Shown here piece after piece: positions 7,819 through 17,036 of a stretch of DNA of 24,625 nucleotides (position 1 is the stretch's first letter; every line of letters begins with the position of its first letter). Origin of the DNA: Myxococcales bacterium (lineage in GTDB: Bacteria; Myxococcota; Polyangia; HGW-17; SLPX01); assembly GCA_007131745.1 (NCBI GenBank), contig SLPX01000279.1:1-24625 (forward strand), given 5' to 3'. Below the pieces are notes generated by a model, which saw nothing but the letters and a program-made list of their open reading frames with translations, made no database searches and was not told the DNA's origin. The position numbers and the translations under genes were made by a program.

Positions 7819-8331
7819 ATGATTTTTTCCGACGTGTTCAAGAGCTTTTCGGATGCAATCATTGATGCATATTACACCGTTGACCGGGAAGGCAGGATAA
7901 TCGACTACAACCGCGCCTTTTATGCCCTTTTTCCAAGGAACATAGCACGGAAATTGAAAGGCAAGAAAATCCGAGAGGTCATGGATATAGAGAGAGACAT
8001 TTCGCAAGAATGCGTCGAAGCCGGTCGACATGTCCGTCTCGATGAAATCATGGGAACCGTGAAGCAATCCGGAGAAGAAATCCGGATGATTTTGAGTGCA
8101 ATACCCATAAAAGACGAAACCGAAACAGCCGCTCTCGTGATCCTGAGAAACGTCACCGATGAAGCTGCAGTACAAATCAAGTACCAGGAAATGCTTGAAA
8201 CCGAAGCCCGGGAAAGAGAGCGTCTAATGGAAAAAGTCCGGATGAGAACAGAACAGTTGTTGGCCAACAACGAAGTTCTGTTAACCACTCAAAAAGAACT
8301 GGTTAATTACAAAAAAGGACTACTGCTTTGA
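7819..8331 (+). CDS. PAS-domain protein lacking a kinase domain
   Basis: 170-residue soluble protein. Residues ~5-120 are a PAS domain (AYYTVDREGRIIDYN near 17-31, then VILRNVTDEAAVQIKYQEML near 127-146). Residues ~130-170 are a charged coiled coil. It aligns with the sensor and linker of the histidine kinase at 228-1586 (VTADARVQAKYRMLL and the RTAEL-type coil) but stops where that protein's DHp helix begins. It lacks the His, the ATP-binding domain and most of the Cys cluster. GGAG at 7810-7813 is 5 bases before the ATG. The 3' end overlaps the convergent STAS gene by 25 bases. It may dimerise with the kinase through PAS/coil contacts or bind another partner; this is inference. It could also be a decayed kinase, but the reading frame is intact. 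Confidence 0.8.
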   Translation: MIFSDVFKSFSDAIIDAYYTVDREGRIIDYNRAFYALFPRNIARKLKGKKIREVMDIERDISQECVEAGRHVRLDEIMGTVKQSGEEIRMILSAIPIKDETETAALVILRNVTDEAAVQIKYQEMLETEARERERLMEKVRMRTEQLLANNEVLLTTQKELVNYKKGLLL

Positions 8332-9236
8332 CCCGACAAATCCACAATGGAGTCGGTATTGGAAGTCATTAAAGATGAACGACCCTGCCCGGTGAAAATC
8401 ACGTAGACCAGCAAACCAATCGCAACCAACAAAAGAATCATAACCAGAATCAATGCAAGATTGCTCTTACCTCCCATGGCTCCCGCATTTGAATTCTTAT
8501 CCCCGCCCTCACCATTGATATCTTTCGATACACCGGTAAGTGAAGGCAAAGACGGCAAAGACGGAACAGAGGGAAGTGAAGGTAAAGATATGCTCGAAAT
8601 GTGCGAACCCGGCCGGGACCCTCCCTTTGAAGAGCCTCCTCCGGTAAATGTTCCGGGTTTAGACCGAGATTTCACTTTTCTTCCCCCTGAGCCGTTTTCC
8701 GTGCCGGTCATATCCTTAACAGCCCGGGAAATCTCCGGATCAAAAGACGATCCTTCGGCGGTGGCCACAAAAGCGAAATAACTATCTTCCATATCGTCGA
8801 AATCCATTACCCCGTCACACTCGTCACACCTGCAAGTGGGAGCTTTCGGGACATCCATGGATTTCATCTCTTCCAATTCGACGAGCAAGACTTTTTCCAA
8901 ATCGCATGATGGGCAAAAATATGGGGCGTAAAAACTCTTCACCCGACCCTTGCCCGTGAAATTATTGACCAGATTTATTTGTGCCACAATCGCAGGGCTG
9001 CACTCCACCAGGATTACATCCGAATCTTTCTTTTCCAATCTGGCCAACCAATTGACCCAATCCCGAACACCGCATGAATTGATCCTTTCGATCTCGGCGA
9101 GATCGATGATCACCGTGCCGCCTCCTGTGCGGTCCGATAGATCAAAAAGCTCATTATCTTCATCGATAACCCCGGACAGCTTGAGAAATGTCATGCCGTC
9201 TTTCTGTTGAATGGATGACTGGAACTTCTGGTTCAT
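8307..9236 (-). CDS. Tail-anchored STAS protein with zinc ribbon
   Basis: 309 residues. A STAS domain (~8-103) carries RINSCGVRDWV (51-61), with S53 at the phosphoacceptor position. The zinc-ribbon module follows: APYFCPSC (C108, C111), CRCDEC (C135, C137, C140), then the DDxxxxYF end. Residues ~160-255 are a low-complexity linker rich in Ser/Gly/Pro, including Ser-Leu-Pro repeats (~217-233). A single membrane segment (~259-281) precedes a Ser-rich tail of about 28 residues. The frame is open back to a TTG at 9278, but AGGA five bases before the ATG at 9236 and the STAS alignment fix the start there. It is a single-gene unit with a good promoter. Anti-anti-sigma proteins are normally soluble, so the membrane anchor is unusual. 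Confidence 0.85.
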   Translation of the reverse strand: MNQKFQSSIQQKDGMTFLKLSGVIDEDNELFDLSDRTGGGTVIIDLAEIERINSCGVRDWVNWLARLEKKDSDVILVECSPAIVAQINLVNNFTGKGRVKSFYAPYFCPSCDLEKVLLVELEEMKSMDVPKAPTCRCDECDGVMDFDDMEDSYFAFVATAEGSSFDPEISRAVKDMTGTENGSGGRKVKSRSKPGTFTGGGSSKGGSRPGSHISSISLPSLPSVPSLPSLPSLTGVSKDINGEGGDKNSNAGAMGGKSNLALILVMILLLVAIGLLVYVIFTGQGRSSLMTSNTDSIVDLSGQSSSPFL

Positions 9237-9241
9237 TTTTA

Positions 9242-9245
9242 TCCT
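9242..9245 (-). promoter_or_regulatory. Ribosome binding site fixing the STAS start
   Basis: AGGA on the minus strand, five bases before ATG at 9236. It supports this start over the TTG at 9278. Confidence 0.55.
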
Positions 9246-9301
9246 GTCTTCTTCAAAGTCCCTGTTTGTTTGAAACAACCAAATCGCAAAACGCCTTCCA
9301 C

Positions 9302-9330
9302 ATTCTATCCCACAACCCTTATGTTGTCCA
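9302..9330 (-). promoter_or_regulatory. Candidate promoter of the tail-anchored STAS gene
   Basis: On the minus strand TGGACA (9330-9325), 17-base spacer, TAGAAT (9307-9302). Both boxes match 5/6. The start point would be near 9295, leaving a leader of about 58 bases. A second, weaker option (TTGATT-18-TGTAAT, 9388-9359) lies upstream. Confidence 0.5.
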
Positions 9331-9615
9331 GATTCGTTTTGTAATCTCGGAAACCTAAATTACAAGCACAAATAGCAGGACAAATCAATACACGTTTCTC
9401 CATGCATAAATATCCTAAGGATTTTCGGCAACACGGCAATTTTTACTTCAAAACATTTCACACAAAGACTGTTTATCAAACTCCTTGTATTTTCAAAAGA
9501 GATCTCTTAAGCGAACTCTCAGGTAAACATTTTCAATTCCACGACGACTCCAACGCCGAACATTGCACGCTCCCTTCAACATCCACTTTCATCCGATTCC
9601 CACCAAGGGCTGAAC

Positions 9616-9636
9616 CTAAAATAGGGTAAAAACCCT
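9616..9636 (-). terminator. Weak terminator after the giant TPR gene
   Basis: Just downstream of the stop at 9653, the minus strand reads AGGGT-TTTT-ACCCT followed by ATTTTAG. The stem is only 5 bases and the T run is 4, so termination may be inefficient. Confidence 0.4.
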
Positions 9637-9652
9637 CAGCTTTGCAACCCGG

Positions 9653-12600
9653 TTATTCCGGAAGCTGCTCCTGTACTTCCCTCAGACCTTCAGCTAATCT
9701 ATCATAACCCGCGCTCATATAAAACTTCAACAGATCCCAACCTCCTTCGACTGAATACAGCAAAGCCAAGGATTGGCCTGACTCCAGCACCATGGTCTCG
9801 CCGTCTATTAGAGACAGTGTTTTCAACCCTTGCTCCAAATCATCTGCAAAAACGAGCGCCAATCGATCCATCAGACGGTCTGTTTCTTTCATCCAATCAA
9901 GCGGATTATCTTCCAACATAAGCTCCCCCGCAGCCTTGGCGACTCTCTCAGCCGCCTTGAGCTCGGAGCGTTTCAGCATATTCAGAAATTCCTTTACGGT
10001 CGGCGCCCTTTCGGATTCCTGGGCGGCAATCCCCAGCAACAAAGTAGCTGTTTCCTTGCGCTCCTTGGGACCCAAGCACGCCAAAACCACATAACCAAGT
10101 TTCCAAAATGCAAAAGCCCTTGCGAGAGTATAACGTAGCGCATCGGAGCCGAATTCCACGACCTTTCTGTCCAAAACCACCTGAACGCGTCCATCCTTCT
10201 CAAGGACTACAAACTGCCGCGGCACTTTTTCAGCCACAAAAACATCGGCCCCACTGGCAAGCCCGCATGCTCGAATCACCCAAACGATGTCCTCAACAAC
10301 TTGCTTGTCTTCAATCTGAGTATACGGTACAGGGTTTCTGCCAACATCCATCACCGGATAGACCTCTGCAAGAGCTCTTTGAACCGCCGCCCACAACTGA
10401 TCAAAAGGACGCCTTGTTTGCTCTCCTATTAAAACATGGGTTGTCAAATCCTCACTGAGCGTTCCCTTCCACTCGGACATGGGTTTCCGAGGAAACGTCT
10501 CAAGCGTTTTTCTTTCATCATCCTCCAGCCTGCCCAAAAGCCGCAACACTTCGAGCGCCCGTCTCAGGCGAACCGATTTCTTCTCCCTTTCCCAGAGAAG
10601 GGCTAACTGCCTTATTGCAAGCAGATTGTCCGGTTCCTCGGAAACAACCGCCATCAACTCTTTTTCCGCGTCTTCCGCCCGCCCTTCTTTTTCAGCGTAC
10701 AGCCTACCCAAAGCCAACCTATCATCAACTTCTCCCAAATCGGAGGCAACTATGGAACGCAGCTCCGCCATGCCCGCATCCCTGTTCCCATACTCCACGT
10801 GCAACCGCGCCAAAACTCTTCTCAACTTTAGACTCTCGGCTACGGCCCCGGCATCGGAAGCGCTCAGAGCCGTAGTTGACAGCAAAGATTCCCCCTGGCC
10901 AAAATCACCGGACTTTGCAAAACGTTCCGCCAGGGCTATGGCAGGAGGCGGATAAACCGGATTGAGTTCCAGTGCCCGCCTGTAACTCAATCCAGCGTTC
11001 CTGTCATCATCCATCAGGTCATGAATGCGGCCAAGATAATAGTAATATCGCCCCAATTCATCGGCAGGCGCAGTATCATCGGGATCGGTCGCTGCATCGA
11101 TAAGTTCACAGCACTTTCTCAGAGCTTCATCCAGCCTACCCTGAAGGACCAGCTCCTGTGACAAACCGTACAAGGCAACCCGGTTACGCTGACTCATCCT
11201 CAAGACCCGCAGATACAGTTTCTCCGCTCCCCGGGAATCCATGGCTCCTTCTGATTGGATCTCCGCAGCGCGAAGAAGAGCTCCGACCCGGTAGTTTTGG
11301 GGAACACCGGATTTTTTCACAAAATCTTCCAACAATTTAACGGATTCTTTCCATTCACGAAAACGAACCTTCAGATCCACAAGGGGAGTCATCAGGGAAT
11401 AATCATCTCCCACAAGTTCAATAGATTGAACATATAGACTTTCTGCAAACTCAACGTCTCCGGAGTTTTCCTTCATCGAACCTTCAGCCGACATAACGTG
11501 AGCTATTGCAGTCTTATTTTTTTCGCTTTTATAGGCCTTTTTCAATTCGTCAAAAACAGAAGCGTAATCGTATATTTGGGGATGTGATCGACAAAGCGAT
11601 GTCAACGCAGTCAAGGCTCGCATATTGTTGGGTGCGATCTCCAATGCCACCACAAAGCTCTCAACAGCGTCGGCGTATGATTTCGTTTGGAGAGAGACCA
11701 TGCCGCGTTTCCAATAGAATTCGCTTCGTTCCGAGGGAGCGCCCTCCCGCATGGCCTTGTGCCCCAGAAGGTCGGCCATACGGGCCGCCGTGCTCCAGTC
11801 CTTTTCCTCGAACGTCATATTGAAAAGAGCCAGATTGGCCGGTCGGCATTCAGAGTCTATCGAAAGCGCCGATTCAAAATACCTCCTCGCTTTCACCGGA
11901 TCCCCTAATTTTTCAAAAAACAAATTGCCTATCTGCGCAAAAACACCCGCTCTCTCCCTTGGCTCCTGCCAAAGTTTTACCTCCAATTCAAGTGTCTCCA
12001 AAACCCTTTTCCATTCCTCTTTACGGATGAAAATATCCCTCAATCCGTGTACAGCGGGAAGGCAGGTGGGAGAAGTCTTTATGGCGGCCTTATAATACCT
12101 GATTGCATCATCGCTTTTTCCAAACTTGGCCTCCATTACCGAACCGCACTTGAAATAAAGAAGCGCCTTGGAATTTCTGTCCGCCGTTATCCGTATCCTG
12201 CGCCGGGTCACATCCACCATGTCGGCCCAACGTTCGGTTCCTTCATAGATCCTACCCAAGGCGTCCAAGGCTTCCTTGTTTTCCCCGTCCAACTCCAACA
12301 CTTTTTCATATGCCTCGACAGCGGAAGCGACATCATTGATCCCATCTTCCCAGATCCTGCCCATCCGCAAGCGAAGCGCCATCTTCTCAGATGCACTTGT
12401 GGCGTGCTCCAATCGAACATGGAGCTTTGAAAGCAGTTTTTCCCATTGTCTGGAACGTTCATAATACAATTCCAGTGCATCAAGAGCCTCACTGTCGGCC
12501 GGAATTAATTCCAGTAAGCTCTCGTATAATCTGGCGGTGTCATCAATATCCTGGAGCTTGGCAGCTGCAACCCTTGCAGCACGCCGGATTGTTTCCGCCC

Positions 12601-15600
12601 TCAAATCATTGTCTTTCAAGAGCGCGGCCCTCTTCTCGTACGCCTTGATCAAACCACTCCAATCACCTTCATGCGAGAATATCGACTCCAGGTATTTTAT
12701 GGAGGTGGAGTTTTCTGGATCCAACTCCATGACCTTCAAGTAGGAAGCCGCCGCTTCACCGGGCTGCGCAAGATATTGCAACTGCATCTGGCCTCGCCTT
12801 GCATACAAATCGGACAACCGATACGCACGCTCCCCCTGCTTCTCTACAAAATCTATGGCTTTATCGTAAAGCTCCAGGGCTTCCTTCCAACGTTTCAGTT
12901 TGTAGCACAAACGTTCTACCGCAGTAAACGCCTTGCGATTGGCTGCATCCAGATCGAAACACATTCCGAAAAACATCAGCGCCTGCTCATCCATTCCTTC
13001 CTTTTCCTGAATGCGCCCGGCCTGAAGCAGCGTTTGGACTTTTTCTGTCACCGTAAAAGCGTTTGCCGCCCTTGCTTCCAGCAATTTCAACAACTTCTCG
13101 CTTTCACCGGTCCGCTCGTAGACACTTACAAGCCTGTTGGCCGTATCCCAATCATCTGGAGCTTCCAGCCGAGCTTCTTCGAGAACTCTCGCAGCGCCTG
13201 ATACATCATGCAATTTCTCATCAAGAAGGTCAGCCAGCCGCTTACGAACCAGCAATCTCCGTCCCTTGTCATCCTCGCACAGGAGAAGTTCTTCTCTTAA
13301 AGCCCTTTCCAACTTTTCATAAGCGCCTGCCTCCTCCAACGTATTCTGATAAGCCCTCAAGGATTTCAAATCCTCCGGATCAGCCTCAAACGCGCGGCGG
13401 TACCACTTCATTGCTGTTTCAAGATCGCCACGCTTGTCTTCATAAAGATTTGCAAGCTTTCTCGCATACTCGGCTGCTTTCCGCGGATCAATATTTCTTT
13501 CCACCTCGTTCTTCAGACATTGGATCAAGTCTTCCCAGCGGCCCAATCTCTCAAGCGCTTCCATCAACGAATCCACCCGCCGATTCTCCCTGGGAATGTA
13601 ATTCATTCTATCAACCAGTTCCTCCCACATACCATCCCGTCGGCAGAGTTGTTCCAGCTTATCCATCGCGGATTCATTATCCGGCTGCAAATCCAGCAAC
13701 GCGCTCAGATGGCCAAGTGCTTTTTTACCGTCAAACCCCCTATCCATAATGATCTGAGCCGATTCCATATGCACCTCGGCTGCATCCCCCGGTTCCATCT
13801 CAAGCCTGAGCCTCAACGACTCCAGAAGTTCAGCCCAGCGTTCGAGCCTGCGGTAAATCCCTGAAAGCTCTTTCAGAGCGTTCACCTGTCCTTCGTCCAT
13901 ATCCAAAGCCGTCAAGAAAGCTTTTTCCGCCTCTTCATCATCATGAATGTGCTGACTCAATATCCGTCCGATTTCAACCCACAAAACAGCAGAACGATAA
14001 CCGCTCCCAAACATCTCTGCTGCTTTCCGGCGGAACTCCATCGCCTTGGGATAATCCTTTTCATGGTCGGCCACCTTGGCCAAATCATGATATAGAGAAG
14101 GATCCTCCGGGGCGAGTTCCAGTGCCCGCTCCAAGCATTTCCGGGCCTGATCAGGCCTACTCAGATGAGCGCTGCTCACGGTTGCCAATTCTCTCAATGC
14201 GTTAATTTTCACCCCTTTGGAGCACAAGATATCGACAAGGGACTCCAGGTGTTCGAACTGTTGTTTTTTTCGCCCCATCGCGGAGTAAAGATTCGACAAC
14301 GCCATCAAAGCCATTGGATCTTTGGGCGCCAGTTCCCTCGCTCTCAATAGATATTTCTCGGCATCAACAAGTTTTGCCCCTCTTTGCGCCCACAGACCCG
14401 CCATTAAATAATACAAAGCTGCGCTTCTCTTTGCCTGGGGATCCTCTTCCTCTTCGAGAAGTCTTTGCTCTGCCAGTGAAACATAATCCTTCAGCAACCC
14501 CCGCCCATCACGTTCTTTCCTACGAAGCCTTGTCAGTTCAAGGAAATCCTGAATGTGACAACCCTCAGAGCAGGCATTAAGCCTGAACTTCACAGCGCTG
14601 CGCAAATCTCCCAATTTCGACTCGCATATCAAGGAAGCCCAGACCAAATACTCATCGCAGTTGTGAAGCGACGCAGCACTCTCGTAAATGGAGACAAGTT
14701 GCTCATACCGCCCGCGGATCATGAAATATCTTTGCAAGAATCCCAGGGCGGCTTTATCTTCGAGAGAAGAATCCGCTATTCTTTCCGCCCATTGACGGAG
14801 TCTTTCATCATCTTTCCCGTTAGCTTCCGGCTTATTACCTTCCAGGCACTCCGCAGCAAGTAAAAGATAGGCAAAAGACCAGGGGCCGGAAACCGAACTT
14901 GCAAGCTTTTCATAAACTCCGGCAAGTTCTTCCAATAGGCCGTTTTCAACTGCGATCATTCTCAAAGTATGCAGAGCAAGTATCCGCCCCCATCCTGGGT
15001 TCGAGTCGGAAAGACTATGGAGAATCCGTGTAGCTTTCTCTCCATCTCCTTCTACCTTCAAACTCAAACCAAGCAAATACATAGCCGCATCCAACTCCTC
15101 TTCGTAGCCCTCCACGTCTTCCAATGCTCTTGTTTTGCATTCCAAAACTGTTGAAAGTCGGCTTTTTCCCAAAGATTTCCCGAATGGGGTTTTGCGAAAT
15201 GCAAGTTCCAAAAAGCGCTCTATGACAAAAGGAGGCAACTCCTTAAGATCTTCACAAGATTCCAAAATATCGGCCCAGTCACCTACCCTGCCTTCTTTTG
15301 TCAACGAGAAAAAAATGGACCTTGCAAAAAGATTCGGATCATCCAAATCGATCTGCCCAAGATGCTGGATCAGTTTCTTCCGATTGCCTGAAACCTCCAG
15401 CGCGAGCAAAGCCAAGCCGGCCGCTGTTTTATCCTCAGGATTTCTCTGACAGGCTTCTTGGGCTATTTCTGCAGCCTTTTCAAAATCATCCAGACAAAAC
15501 AAATGGATCCCGGCCAGATCCACCAATCGCCAGACCCAGAGTTCTCCGTTATCACGAGGAATATCCTCCAGCAGTTTTCGAAACCCTTCCCTGTCAAGCC

Positions 15601-15817
15601 CTTCCAGATAAAGCCCTTTTCTGAAGTCAAACGCATCCGGGTGTTCCAGACTGCATTCCGACAAGTATCTGGCAGCCGCCTCGTGATCATCAAGAAAATC
15701 CATGAAGAAAACAGCCAACCTCAAATAGAGATCATCGCGTCGCTCGTCGTCGGAAAGTTCCACGACTTCTCTTCCAAGAAGTTCGACCAATTCTATGAAG
15801 CTTGAATCCAGATCCAC
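9653..15817 (-). CDS. Giant cytoplasmic TPR-repeat protein
   Basis: 2054 residues with no signal peptide or membrane segment. From the start to about residue 1775 it is a continuous superhelix of TPR/HAT-like repeats (for example LERALELAPEDPSLYHDLAKV, AMKWYRRAFEADPEDLKSL, AVEAYEKVLELDGENKEALDAL). The last ~275 residues (DNA 9653 to about 10490) are not TPR. They contain HVLIGEQTRRPFDQLWAAV and ALRYTLARAFAFWKLGYVVL, which from memory resemble the C-terminal module of giant myxobacterial TPR proteins, related to M48-like folds but without an HExxH site. The start is GTG, with AGGA 7 bases upstream (15828-15825). It is transcribed alone, divergent from the pseudo-receiver/HATPase gene. A scaffold for the signalling proteins is a reasonable guess, no more. 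The frame is intact throughout. Confidence 0.9.
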   Translation of the reverse strand: MDLDSSFIELVELLGREVVELSDDERRDDLYLRLAVFFMDFLDDHEAAARYLSECSLEHPDAFDFRKGLYLEGLDREGFRKLLEDIPRDNGELWVWRLVDLAGIHLFCLDDFEKAAEIAQEACQRNPEDKTAAGLALLALEVSGNRKKLIQHLGQIDLDDPNLFARSIFFSLTKEGRVGDWADILESCEDLKELPPFVIERFLELAFRKTPFGKSLGKSRLSTVLECKTRALEDVEGYEEELDAAMYLLGLSLKVEGDGEKATRILHSLSDSNPGWGRILALHTLRMIAVENGLLEELAGVYEKLASSVSGPWSFAYLLLAAECLEGNKPEANGKDDERLRQWAERIADSSLEDKAALGFLQRYFMIRGRYEQLVSIYESAASLHNCDEYLVWASLICESKLGDLRSAVKFRLNACSEGCHIQDFLELTRLRRKERDGRGLLKDYVSLAEQRLLEEEEDPQAKRSAALYYLMAGLWAQRGAKLVDAEKYLLRARELAPKDPMALMALSNLYSAMGRKKQQFEHLESLVDILCSKGVKINALRELATVSSAHLSRPDQARKCLERALELAPEDPSLYHDLAKVADHEKDYPKAMEFRRKAAEMFGSGYRSAVLWVEIGRILSQHIHDDEEAEKAFLTALDMDEGQVNALKELSGIYRRLERWAELLESLRLRLEMEPGDAAEVHMESAQIIMDRGFDGKKALGHLSALLDLQPDNESAMDKLEQLCRRDGMWEELVDRMNYIPRENRRVDSLMEALERLGRWEDLIQCLKNEVERNIDPRKAAEYARKLANLYEDKRGDLETAMKWYRRAFEADPEDLKSLRAYQNTLEEAGAYEKLERALREELLLCEDDKGRRLLVRKRLADLLDEKLHDVSGAARVLEEARLEAPDDWDTANRLVSVYERTGESEKLLKLLEARAANAFTVTEKVQTLLQAGRIQEKEGMDEQALMFFGMCFDLDAANRKAFTAVERLCYKLKRWKEALELYDKAIDFVEKQGERAYRLSDLYARRGQMQLQYLAQPGEAAASYLKVMELDPENSTSIKYLESIFSHEGDWSGLIKAYEKRAALLKDNDLRAETIRRAARVAAAKLQDIDDTARLYESLLELIPADSEALDALELYYERSRQWEKLLSKLHVRLEHATSASEKMALRLRMGRIWEDGINDVASAVEAYEKVLELDGENKEALDALGRIYEGTERWADMVDVTRRRIRITADRNSKALLYFKCGSVMEAKFGKSDDAIRYYKAAIKTSPTCLPAVHGLRDIFIRKEEWKRVLETLELEVKLWQEPRERAGVFAQIGNLFFEKLGDPVKARRYFESALSIDSECRPANLALFNMTFEEKDWSTAARMADLLGHKAMREGAPSERSEFYWKRGMVSLQTKSYADAVESFVVALEIAPNNMRALTALTSLCRSHPQIYDYASVFDELKKAYKSEKNKTAIAHVMSAEGSMKENSGDVEFAESLYVQSIELVGDDYSLMTPLVDLKVRFREWKESVKLLEDFVKKSGVPQNYRVGALLRAAEIQSEGAMDSRGAEKLYLRVLRMSQRNRVALYGLSQELVLQGRLDEALRKCCELIDAATDPDDTAPADELGRYYYYLGRIHDLMDDDRNAGLSYRRALELNPVYPPPAIALAERFAKSGDFGQGESLLSTTALSASDAGAVAESLKLRRVLARLHVEYGNRDAGMAELRSIVASDLGEVDDRLALGRLYAEKEGRAEDAEKELMAVVSEEPDNLLAIRQLALLWEREKKSVRLRRALEVLRLLGRLEDDERKTLETFPRKPMSEWKGTLSEDLTTHVLIGEQTRRPFDQLWAAVQRALAEVYPVMDVGRNPVPYTQIEDKQVVEDIVWVIRACGLASGADVFVAEKVPRQFVVLEKDGRVQVVLDRKVVEFGSDALRYTLARAFAFWKLGYVVLACLGPKERKETATLLLGIAAQESERAPTVKEFLNMLKRSELKAAERVAKAAGELMLEDNPLDWMKETDRLMDRLALVFADDLEQGLKTLSLIDGETMVLESGQSLALLYSVEGGWDLLKFYMSAGYDRLAEGLREVQEQLPE

Positions 15818-15945
15818 GGGTAATTCCTGGAGTTAAAATTCTAGGTTAACACTCCCCCTGCCGAAATAATCCGAGGCATCATAACATTTAGAATGGCAGG
15901 TAAAAGAAGTTTTTTAGGCCAATCCTGCAAAAATCGCAAAAAAGT

Positions 15946-15974
15946 TTGATCCGGTTCAATTTTTCAAGTAGACT
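15946..15974 (+). promoter_or_regulatory. Candidate promoter of the first HATPase gene
   Basis: TTGATC (15946-15951), 17-base spacer, TAGACT (15969-15974). The predicted start near 15981 is right at the GGAGGT, so the leader would be very short. The -10 sequence TAGACTT recurs upstream of the PEGA gene at 23161. Confidence 0.3.
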
Positions 15975-15981
15975 TAAAACT

Positions 15982-15987
15982 GGAGGT
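15982..15987 (+). promoter_or_regulatory. Ribosome binding site with ambiguous start
   Basis: GGAGGT is directly followed by ATG at 15988 (too close) and lies 13 bases before ATG at 16000 (rather far). Alignment with the paralogue at 22002-22961 favours 16000. Confidence 0.5.
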
Positions 15988-15999
15988 ATGTTCGATAAC

Positions 16000-16977
16000 A
16001 TGAAAGCAGTTTGTCTCACAAAGGACCGCTTCCTTCGGAGGGTTCTCAAGCGAACTTTGAAAGCTGCGGGAATTATTTGCGTCTGTGTGGATTCGGCAGC
16101 CGAAGTAACCGACCTGGCATTACAGAAACCTGAGCTTATCATTGTGGACCATGGAACAGTCGCCTTACTGCAACTGGACAACCTCATCGATACCATAGAC
16201 TGGGAGACAAAAGTCCTGGTAATGAGTGACTGGGAAAACAGGGCCGAATCTTTTGACATCCTTAAGAGTAATCGTTGCAACAACATTTTGAGCAGAGAAC
16301 ATCCTGTAGAAGAAGACGATATCGTAATCACAACCGGAAAAATTCTCCGAGGCGACATCTTCGGGCTGGAAAAATACGTAACCTGGGGAACCATAATAAA
16401 GGAAAAGCAGATTTCCACCTATGATGAAAAACGTATAGCAATAAGGGACGTTGCCAGGTTTGCAAAATGCGTCGGATGTCGAAGACAAATGATCGACCGA
16501 GTTGAAATCGTTGTCGATGAATTGCTTATGAACGCTCTTTACGATGCACCCGCGACGCGCTTTGGAAAAAACCGGAAAGAACTTGTCGCCCGTGCAACAC
16601 CGGGTTCCGGACCTATATGCGACCAACCTGCAACTTTGAGATACGCGTGCGACGGACGTTACCTGGTGGTCTCGGTGATGGACGGGTTCGGCGAACTCAG
16701 AAAAAACAGCATATTGGAAAACATGAGCAATGATGAATACGACGAGAAAAGCGGTCTCAGAAAACCCGGACCGGAAGGCGGGTTGGGACTGTTTTACATC
16801 ATGAGCTATGTTTCGCGATTCATTGCCAATATTCAACCCAAGAAGGCTACCGAGGTCATCTGCCTCTTCGATCTACGTCGCTCCAGGAAAGAAACCCCCC
16901 GTCATGCCACTTCTTTTAACATTTTTTTGGCTAATTCAAGGGAACAAGATGATGAATTAAAAACCCGTTCGGTGTAA
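16000..16977 (+). CDS. Pseudo-receiver/HATPase protein, candidate anti-sigma-type Ser kinase
   Basis: 325 residues from ATG 16000 (329 from ATG 15988). Residues ~1-120 look like a degenerate receiver fold: ELIIVDHG puts D50 where the phospho-Asp would be, but the acidic pair at the first strand is missing (CLTKDR). Residues ~145-295 are a GHKL/HATPase domain with N box VVDELLMNALYDAP (E174, N178), G1 box MDGFGEL (D228) and G2 box EGGLGLF (259-265). The lack of a DHp helix and the Glu in the N box match the RsbW/SpoIIAB class rather than histidine kinases. It is a paralogue of 22002-22961; both share ELLMNAxYDAP. Expected role: Ser kinase and binding partner for the STAS proteins, by family logic. 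It is a single gene divergent from the giant TPR gene. TTG at 15946 is an unlikely start. Confidence 0.82.
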   Translation: MKAVCLTKDRFLRRVLKRTLKAAGIICVCVDSAAEVTDLALQKPELIIVDHGTVALLQLDNLIDTIDWETKVLVMSDWENRAESFDILKSNRCNNILSREHPVEEDDIVITTGKILRGDIFGLEKYVTWGTIIKEKQISTYDEKRIAIRDVARFAKCVGCRRQMIDRVEIVVDELLMNALYDAPATRFGKNRKELVARATPGSGPICDQPATLRYACDGRYLVVSVMDGFGELRKNSILENMSNDEYDEKSGLRKPGPEGGLGLFYIMSYVSRFIANIQPKKATEVICLFDLRRSRKETPRHATSFNIFLANSREQDDELKTRSV

Positions 16978-17036
16978 AAGCATGAACTTCACACCGCTTG
17001 TCCGCCGACCTCAGCACCCCTTTCAATCCGGAACGA

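Larger units (their letters stand above)
9237..9652. other. Intergenic region without a supported gene
   Basis: 416 bases between the tail-anchored STAS gene and the end of the giant TPR gene. It holds a candidate promoter (9302-9330), a perfect 12-base palindrome AAGAGATCTCTT at 9497-9508, and a weak terminator (9616-9636). A 75-codon plus-strand ORF is present but has no protein-like features or ribosome site. Confidence 0.6.

Noticed and set aside
8537..8600. Short repeated AAAGACGG-like units as a CRISPR or tandem array
   Set aside because: They are the coding repeats for the Ser-Leu-Pro linker, with no spacers.
9497..9508. AAGAGATCTCTT palindrome as an operator
   Set aside because: Perfect but isolated, far from any promoter and seen only once; not enough to call a site.
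9402..9629. 75-codon plus-strand ORF in the gap after the giant TPR gene
   Set aside because: No ribosome site, no protein-like domain or composition, and it lies over the palindrome and terminator region; treated as chance.
13063..13749. 228-codon plus-strand ORF opposite the giant TPR gene
   Set aside because: Pro/Ser-rich shadow frame of the TPR coding strand, with no start signal.
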